Positions 6,768-9,802 of a stretch of 9,802 nucleotides of DNA are shown here, in pieces; the stretch's first letter is position 1; each line of letters starts with the position of its first letter. This DNA comes from JBGPMO01 sp041487075. GTDB lineage: Bacteria; Patescibacteriota; Minisyncoccia; UBA6257; 1-14-0-10-40-38. Both the position numbers and the translations under genes were made by a program. Location: the NCBI GenBank assembly GCA_041487075.1, contig JBGPMO010000019.1, positions 1 to 9,802 of the forward strand, in the 5' to 3' direction. Under the pieces are notes generated by a model. That model saw only the letters and a list, made by a program, of their open reading frames with translations. It did no database searches and was not told where the DNA came from.

Positions 6768-7412
6768 ATGAGCAACAGTATGGATAAATCTTTACGAGAC
6801 ACGCTCCGCGACGAAATGCAGGCAAAAGGAACCACGCCTGAAAAAATCGCTCGGGAAACCGCAGTGCCTGAACGGTATCTCACCGCCCTTCTTGAGGGCC
6901 ATATTGAGAAACTCCCGCCGGCGCCGTATGTACGCGGCTACCTTTTAAAAATCGCGACTATGCTGAATCTTGACGGCAACGCCCTTTGGGAAACGTTTAC
7001 CGCAGAGGCGGCGTTGAAAAGCTCCGGCCCCGACGACGTGCTTCCTAAAAACCGTTTTGTCATTGAACGCGTCAGCCGCAACTGGTACGCGCTCGGAGGA
7101 ATAGTATTACTGCTCCTTCTTTACCTCGGGTTCAACGCGAATCGCCTTCTCGGAACATCAGAACTCACCATCACGAGCCCTTCCGTTGAAACCCTTGTCA
7201 CCACCGCAAGCACCATCACACTCTTGGGCAAAGTGAACCCCGACGCAAAACTGACTATTGACGGGGAATCGGTCACCGCGGATGCAACAACCGGACGCTT
7301 CGAAAAAGAATACCCGCTCCGCACCGGATTAAATGCCATCACCTTTGAAGCAAAAACTCTGCTCGGAAAAACCGTAACGGAAATCCGCCAAGTCATTTAC
7401 CAGCCGCAGTAA
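6768..7412 (+). CDS. RodZ-like helix-turn-helix membrane protein
   Basis: A 214-residue bitopic protein. The N-terminal domain (about 9-75) is the RodZ-type HTH_25: TTPEKIARETAVPERYLTAL, EGHIEKLP, then YVRGYLLKIATMLNLD. In RodZ this domain binds MreB rather than DNA. A single transmembrane helix follows at about 106-124 (WYALGGIVLLLLLYLGF), then a short Ig-like beta domain at 131-214 that would lie outside the membrane. The layout matches RodZ, but the outer domain differs from the classical one, so I leave the symbol empty. It begins two bases after ftsK and is probably co-transcribed with it, which suggests a role in envelope shape or division. ATG at 6768 is the start; an in-frame ATG at 6780 is equally possible and would remove four residues outside the domain. 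Confidence 0.82.
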   Translation: MSNSMDKSLRDTLRDEMQAKGTTPEKIARETAVPERYLTALLEGHIEKLPPAPYVRGYLLKIATMLNLDGNALWETFTAEAALKSSGPDDVLPKNRFVIERVSRNWYALGGIVLLLLLYLGFNANRLLGTSELTITSPSVETLVTTASTITLLGKVNPDAKLTIDGESVTADATTGRFEKEYPLRTGLNAITFEAKTLLGKTVTEIRQVIYQPQ

Positions 7413-7413
7413 G

Positions 7414-7422
7414 TGTGATACT
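7414..7422 (+). promoter_or_regulatory. Extended -10 element of recA
   Basis: TGTGATACT forms a TG-N-GATACT extended -10, ending 8 bp before the recA ATG. A transcript starting about 7 bp further on would be leaderless or nearly so. No clear -35 is present, which extended -10 promoters can do without. The AAGG just before the ATG is too close to act as a normal Shine-Dalgarno. No LexA-like operator is visible. Confidence 0.5.
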
Positions 7423-7430
7423 ACTAAGGT

Positions 7431-8459
7431 ATGAAAAAAGAAAACGAAGCTAAGGCACTGGCTGACGAAAAAGATCTCGACAAGCTCCTCGAGTCGCTGC
7501 AGGATAAATTCGGCGCAGGAGCGATTATGAAACTCGGCGATGCGCGCCGCGTGAATGTGGATGTCATTCCCACGGGTTCTTTCTCGCTCGACTTGGCGCT
7601 CGGCGTAGGCGGGCTCCCTAAAGGACGCATCATAGAAATCTACGGCCCTGAAAGTTCCGGGAAGACTACCTTGGCGTTAAACGTCGTTGCACAAGCACAA
7701 AAAAAAGGCGGCCGCGCGGCCTTTATTGATGCTGAACACGCCATGGACCCTGAATACGCGGCGAAACTTGGCGTTAAAGTGAAAGAACTTTTAATCTCAC
7801 AGCCGGGTAATGGAGAAGAAGCATTAAACATTTTAGAAAGTTTGGTCCGTTCGGAAATAATCGATGTGGTGGTCGTTGACTCGGTTGCGGCATTAACGCC
7901 GAAAGCTGAAATTGAAGGAGAGATGGGAGACCAGCATGTGGGGCGCCAAGCGCGCATGATGGGCCAGGCGCTTCGGAAGCTGACCGCGATTGCCGCAAAA
8001 ACCAACACGATGATTATTTTCATCAATCAGATCCGGATGAAAATCGGCGTGATGTTCGGCAACCCCGAAACAACTCCCGGCGGCAGGGCGCTCCCGTTTT
8101 CTGCATCAGTTCGGATTGATATTCGCCGCATCGCGCAAATTAAAAAAGGCGAACATGTTATTGGCAACCGCGTGAAAGCGAAAGTAGTAAAAAACAAAGT
8201 TGCGGCGCCCTTCAGAATTGCCGAATTTGATATTCTTTTTAGTGAAGGCATCTCCTATGAAGCTGATGTAGTAAACGCTGCAACTCTTCATGGCGTTATC
8301 GTCAAATCAGGAAACACCTACCTGTTCGATGGCCAAAAGCTCGGCGTTGGCATTGAACAGACTAAAGAAAAACTCAAAGAAGACAAAAAGCTCCTCCACG
8401 AAATCGAAAAGAAGGTGAAGACCACTCCCGCGAAAGCTTTGGATCAAAGCGAAGAATAA
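7431..8459 (+). CDS. recA: Recombinase RecA
   Basis: A 342-residue RecA that forms ATP-dependent filaments on single-stranded DNA for strand exchange and, where present, SOS induction. Walker A is GPESSGKT (72-79). The catalytic Glu is Glu102 in AEHAMDP, Walker B is VVVVD (146-150), and the NQIR sensor Gln is Gln200. The two lysines that touch ATP across the subunit interface (E. coli 248 and 250) are present as Lys254 and Lys256. Beside loop L2 the usual NALKFYAS block reads RALPFSAS, so the residues matching E. coli Lys216 and Tyr218 are Pro222 and Ser224, while Phe223 and Arg228 are kept. The C-terminal tail is short and mildly acidic. The last 23 codons have a diverged second copy at 9155-9226. 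The start was chosen at ATG 7431, the only one giving the normal N-terminal helix. Confidence 0.98.
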   Translation: MKKENEAKALADEKDLDKLLESLQDKFGAGAIMKLGDARRVNVDVIPTGSFSLDLALGVGGLPKGRIIEIYGPESSGKTTLALNVVAQAQKKGGRAAFIDAEHAMDPEYAAKLGVKVKELLISQPGNGEEALNILESLVRSEIIDVVVVDSVAALTPKAEIEGEMGDQHVGRQARMMGQALRKLTAIAAKTNTMIIFINQIRMKIGVMFGNPETTPGGRALPFSASVRIDIRRIAQIKKGEHVIGNRVKAKVVKNKVAAPFRIAEFDILFSEGISYEADVVNAATLHGVIVKSGNTYLFDGQKLGVGIEQTKEKLKEDKKLLHEIEKKVKTTPAKALDQSEE

Positions 8460-8482
8460 ACGCAAGAAGTTGTAAAATAATA

Positions 8483-8509
8483 TTGACAGAAGACTCTTCG
8501 TCTAATACT
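8483..8509 (+). promoter_or_regulatory. Promoter of the DUF5678-protease unit
   Basis: A perfect -35, TTGACA, lies at 8483-8488, with TAATAC or AATACT at 8503-8509 as -10, a short spacing of 14-15 bp. The start codon at 8520 is about 11 bp further on. A near-palindrome GAAGA-C-TCTTC (8489-8499) fills the spacer and could be an operator. The short spacing makes the -10 assignment uncertain. Confidence 0.5.
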
Positions 8510-8519
8510 CTTAGACCAT

Positions 8520-8738
8520 ATGATTTCTCTCGATGCAAATAAAATAGATCTCGAAAAATTGGGTTCTGAATTGCAGCAATACGAGCAGCAATGGATTGCT
8601 ATTTCTGCCAATAATACAATTGTAGCTTATGGAAAAACGTACGGAGAAGCTGTTCATGCGGCTGAAAAAAAGAGTGTAGGCGAAGTTATTTTATTTAAAG
8701 TTCCGCCGCTTGATTATTCTCTTTCGCCACAAGCTTGA
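8520..8738 (+). CDS. DUF5678-like small protein
   Basis: A 72-residue protein whose pattern fits the DUF5678 family: a short N-terminal stretch, LQQYEQQWIAISANNTIVAYGKT split by a beta turn at about 18-40, an EAVHAAEKK helix at 43-51, and a final VILFKVPPLDYSLSP at 56-70. The function of this family is not known. The stop codon TGA (8736-8738) overlaps the TTG at 8735 from which a retropepsin-like frame runs, so the two were probably translated as a coupled pair. The gene has its own TTGACA promoter and lies 60 bp after recA. Codon use is more AT-rich than recA. It lies inside a segment bounded by two copies of the recA 3' end, which suggests it arrived by insertion. Confidence 0.75.
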   Translation: MISLDANKIDLEKLGSELQQYEQQWIAISANNTIVAYGKTYGEAVHAAEKKSVGEVILFKVPPLDYSLSPQA

Positions 8739-9154
8739 AATTTCGTTATTAAAAACTTCCGCACGGATCTTATGACCCTAAAAAGCCGCTTATCGCTCGG
8801 CCCTATCTTCCTATCTATCTCATCGGCTCAAATAGTAAAACTGAAAGCCCCTACTATGCCCTCCTTGATTCGGGAGCTGATCGGGTTATCTTCCCTTCCG
8901 ATCTCGCAAAAGAGGTCGGTATCCACGACATCGAAGTCGGAAAATTAGAACCTACTATCGGTATTGGCCAACAAAGGGTAAACGTGTATTTTCATGATCT
9001 CAAACTTAAAGTGATGGGTGAAATTCGCGAACTTCCAACGGAGGTAGGTTTTGCTGATGGCTTCATAGTACCTCTTTTGGGACGTACTTTTTTTAAGCAC
9101 TACCGCGCTGTCATTTTTTCTGAAACAAAGGAAGAAATCGAATTAAAACCATAA
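8735..9154 (+). pseudogene. Retropepsin-like aspartyl protease, interrupted by TAA at codon 6
   Basis: Read from TTG at 8735, the frame gives (M)KFRY, a TAA at 8750-8752, and then an open frame of 133 codons to the TAA at 9152-9154. The conserved pieces are intact: RPYLPIYLIG; YYALLDSGADRVIFPSDLA with the catalytic Asp at 8867-8869; a flap-like GIGQQRVNVYFHDLKL; and PLLGRTFFKHYRAVIF, ending EEIELKP. These match single-domain retropepsin-like proteases, which act as homodimers with one Asp from each subunit. No ATG, GTG or TTG occurs in frame between the TAA and the active site, so the frame has no start codon of its own. The KFRY residues before the TAA look like the family N-terminus, which supports a nonsense mutation inside a once intact gene. 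A sequencing error or unusual readthrough are the alternatives. Confidence 0.75.
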
Positions 9155-9226
9155 CTCCTCCACAAAATTGAAAAGAAGGTGAAAACGACGCCAGTACAAG
9201 AAATACTTGACAAAAATCAAGAGTAG
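9155..9226 (+). pseudogene. Second, diverged copy of the recA 3' end
   Basis: The 24 codons read LLHKIEKKVKTTP followed by VQEILDKNQE and a TAG stop. The true recA ends LLHEIEKKVKTTP followed by AKALDQSEE. Over the first 39 bp (9155-9193 against 8391-8429), 33 positions match, and five of the six differences are silent. This shows that the copy descends from a working recA tail and is not a chance match. It begins directly after the stop codon of the protease frame. Its last codons contain the -35 box of the downstream RNA gene, which may be why it is kept. Confidence 0.8.
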
Positions 9227-9235
9227 GAATATATT
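9207..9235 (+). promoter_or_regulatory. Near-consensus sigma-70 promoter of the downstream RNA
   Basis: TTGACA at 9207-9212 and TATATT at 9230-9235 are separated by exactly 17 bp. Transcription would start near 9242. This is the best promoter in the window. The -35 box lies within the second recA tail and the -10 box four bases after its stop codon. No plausible coding start follows, which supports an RNA gene. Confidence 0.75.
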
Positions 9236-9241
9236 GGCAAC

Positions 9242-9578
9242 GATGCGGTCAGCAAAGCCGCATGGGCAATGTAGGGTTACATTACCAGCCTCTCGGGTGT
9301 GTACCGAACGGGTCCATGGTTATGCAAGCCCAGATACACTATTATCTGATTGCCAGTTGGATCAACCGCGTGCTGTTAGCTCGAGATGGCCCAAAAAGTG
9401 CTTGCTCTTGAATTTACAGCTTCTCGAACCTTGTGCTTGTCCGCTGTCGGTTTGGGACGAGCCCGGATAACTCTTTATCCGATTAGGCCAGTCAGCCGCC
9501 CTGCACTTAAACGTTCGAAAAAGTTCCTCCAAGCGCTCGTCCATGGATCCCTCGCTATATCGCGGGGATCCTTTTTTT
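9242..9578 (+). ncRNA. Unidentified structured RNA of about 335 nt
   Basis: Bounded by a strong promoter and a strong intrinsic terminator, with no convincing coding frame. Local hairpins are dense: 9243-9248 with 9258-9263 (6 bp); 9268-9273 with 9278-9283 (6 bp, loop GGGT); 9293-9296 with 9304-9307; 9331-9336 with 9343-9348 (6 bp); 9356-9359 with 9363-9366; and 9464-9470 with 9475-9481 (7 bp, loop CTCT). An exact 8-bp long-range helix (GGACGAGC 9455-9462 with GCTCGTCC 9535-9542) closes a 3' domain just before the terminator. I looked for the conserved cores of RNase P RNA, tmRNA, SRP RNA and 6S RNA on both strands and did not recognise any. The size and strong promoter suggest an abundant RNA. 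It could still be a very divergent member of one of those classes. Confidence 0.55.
9545..9578 (+). terminator. Strong intrinsic terminator of the RNA gene
   Basis: GGATCCC (9545-9551) pairs with GGGATCC (9565-9571). After a one-base bulge the stem continues with CGC (9553-9555) and GCG (9562-9564), giving about 10 bp around a TATATC loop. Seven T residues follow at 9572-9578. The stem starts two bases after the closing helix of the RNA 3' domain. Confidence 0.9.
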
Positions 9579-9583
9579 ACTTC

Positions 9584-9612
9584 TTGACACCCCGATCCGT
9601 CCGCGCTAACCT
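9584..9612 (+). promoter_or_regulatory. Promoter candidate before a terminator-like hairpin
   Basis: TTGACA (9584-9589), a 17-bp spacer, then TAACCT (9607-9612). The -35 is perfect and the -10 matches at four positions of six. A start near 9619 would lie only about 7 bp before the hairpin at 9626-9645. Confidence 0.5.
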
Positions 9613-9625
9613 ATATCCACTGACT

Positions 9626-9651
9626 GGTCGCTCACTTGAGCGGCCGTTTTT
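9626..9651 (+). terminator. Terminator or attenuator hairpin
   Basis: GGTCGCTC (9626-9633) pairs with GAGCGGCC (9638-9645), 8 bp with one G-U pair and an ACTT loop, followed after one G by five T residues (9647-9651). It could back up the terminator at 9545-9578 or end a very short transcript from the promoter just upstream. Confidence 0.7.
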
Positions 9652-9673
9652 AAAAGAAAAATCAGACAGAATT

Positions 9674-9713
9674 ATTCGCATAATATTCGTATCATTCGCA
9701 TGTCATTCGTATA
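9674..9713. repeat. Two tandem 20-bp units built on ATTCG
   Basis: The units at 9674-9693 and 9694-9713 agree at 16 of 20 positions. Each contains one ATTCGCAT and one ATTCGTAT, so ATTCG recurs at 9674, 9685, 9694 and 9705 with alternating steps of 11, 9 and 11 bp. It lies in the non-coding right end, upstream of a possible gene start. Confidence 0.6.
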
Positions 9714-9760
9714 TTGGCATCGCGTCTTGGCGTTACTTCCTTTCCTTTCTATATGCACTT

Positions 9761-9802
9761 ATGACAGGCATTGTAGTAATAATGACTAATCCGATAACTA
9801 TC
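9761..9802 (+). CDS. Possible 5' end of a gene running off the right edge
   Basis: An ATG at 9761 opens a frame of 14 codons (MTGIVVIMTNPITI) without a stop to the window edge, with a second in-frame ATG at 9782. TTGGCG (9727-9732) and TATATG (9750-9755), 17 bp apart, could be its promoter, and would give a leaderless or short-leader mRNA as at other genes here. The fragment is too short to identify, and whether it is coding cannot be decided from this window. Confidence 0.22.
   Translation, partial: MTGIVVIMTNPITI

Noticed and set aside
9207..9470. A + strand frame of 87 codons from TTG
   Set aside because: The start lies in the -35 box, composition is not protein-like, and the region has promoter, hairpins and terminator of an RNA gene.
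9455..9543. A tRNA closed by the 8-bp helix
   Set aside because: The acceptor-like helix is exact, but no T-arm, D-arm or anticodon arm of normal geometry fits inside.
9362..9544. A - strand frame of 60 codons starting ATG
   Set aside because: It is antisense to the structured RNA, has no promoter or family pattern, and its start overlaps the RNA closing helix and terminator.
9242..9578. RNase P RNA, tmRNA, SRP RNA or 6S RNA
   Set aside because: None of the conserved cores was found on either strand: no GAGGAAAGTCC or ACAGAA block, no tRNA-like ends with TTCGA and CCA, no SRP tetraloop region.

Overview
The window looks like a chromosomal segment of a Candidate Phyla Radiation (Patescibacteria, probably Parcubacteria-like) bacterium of middling GC. 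This is an inference. It rests on the mix of a stand-alone four-helix-bundle (S23/IVP) protein, a DUF5678 protein next to a retropepsin-like protease, a compact ftsK - RodZ-like - recA run, the absence of convincing Shine-Dalgarno sequences, and several -10 boxes lying almost on the start codon (leaderless-type initiation).

Left part (1-3239, + strand): the 3' part of a membrane sensor histidine kinase (Cache-TM-HAMP-HisKA-HATPase) open to the left edge; a YkuK/DUF458 RNase H-like protein; an AT-richer four-helix-bundle gene framed by two inverted arrays of a 7-bp repeat; and a DEDDy-type 3'-5' exonuclease. The four-helix gene with its arrays looks like an inserted cassette between two RNase H-fold genes.

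Middle part (3242-4611, - strand): a hicBA toxin-antitoxin pair in which hicA carries a one-base frameshift; a GC-rich structured stretch that may be the remnant of an IS200/IS605-type end; and a phosphomannomutase-like HAD phosphatase. The phosphatase and ftsK are divergent, with two TATAAT boxes 14 bp apart.

Core part (4666-8459, + strand): ftsK (DNA translocase), a RodZ-like HTH-TM-Ig protein and recA. This is a chromosome segregation, cell envelope and recombination cluster. recA appears to have its own extended -10 element.

Right part (8460-9802): a small two-gene unit (DUF5678 gene plus a retropepsin-like protease broken by a TAA at codon 6) with its own TTGACA promoter. It is followed at once by a second, diverged copy of the recA 3' end, so the unit sits between two recA tails. 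The second tail contains the -35 box of a near-consensus promoter that drives an apparent structured RNA of about 335 nt. That RNA ends in a strong intrinsic terminator and matches no RNA family that I recognise. A further promoter followed almost at once by a terminator hairpin, a short ATTCG-type tandem repeat and possibly the start of another gene fill the right end. The points most worth a second look are the recA-tail-flanked cassette, the unknown RNA, and the four-helix cassette with heptamer arrays.
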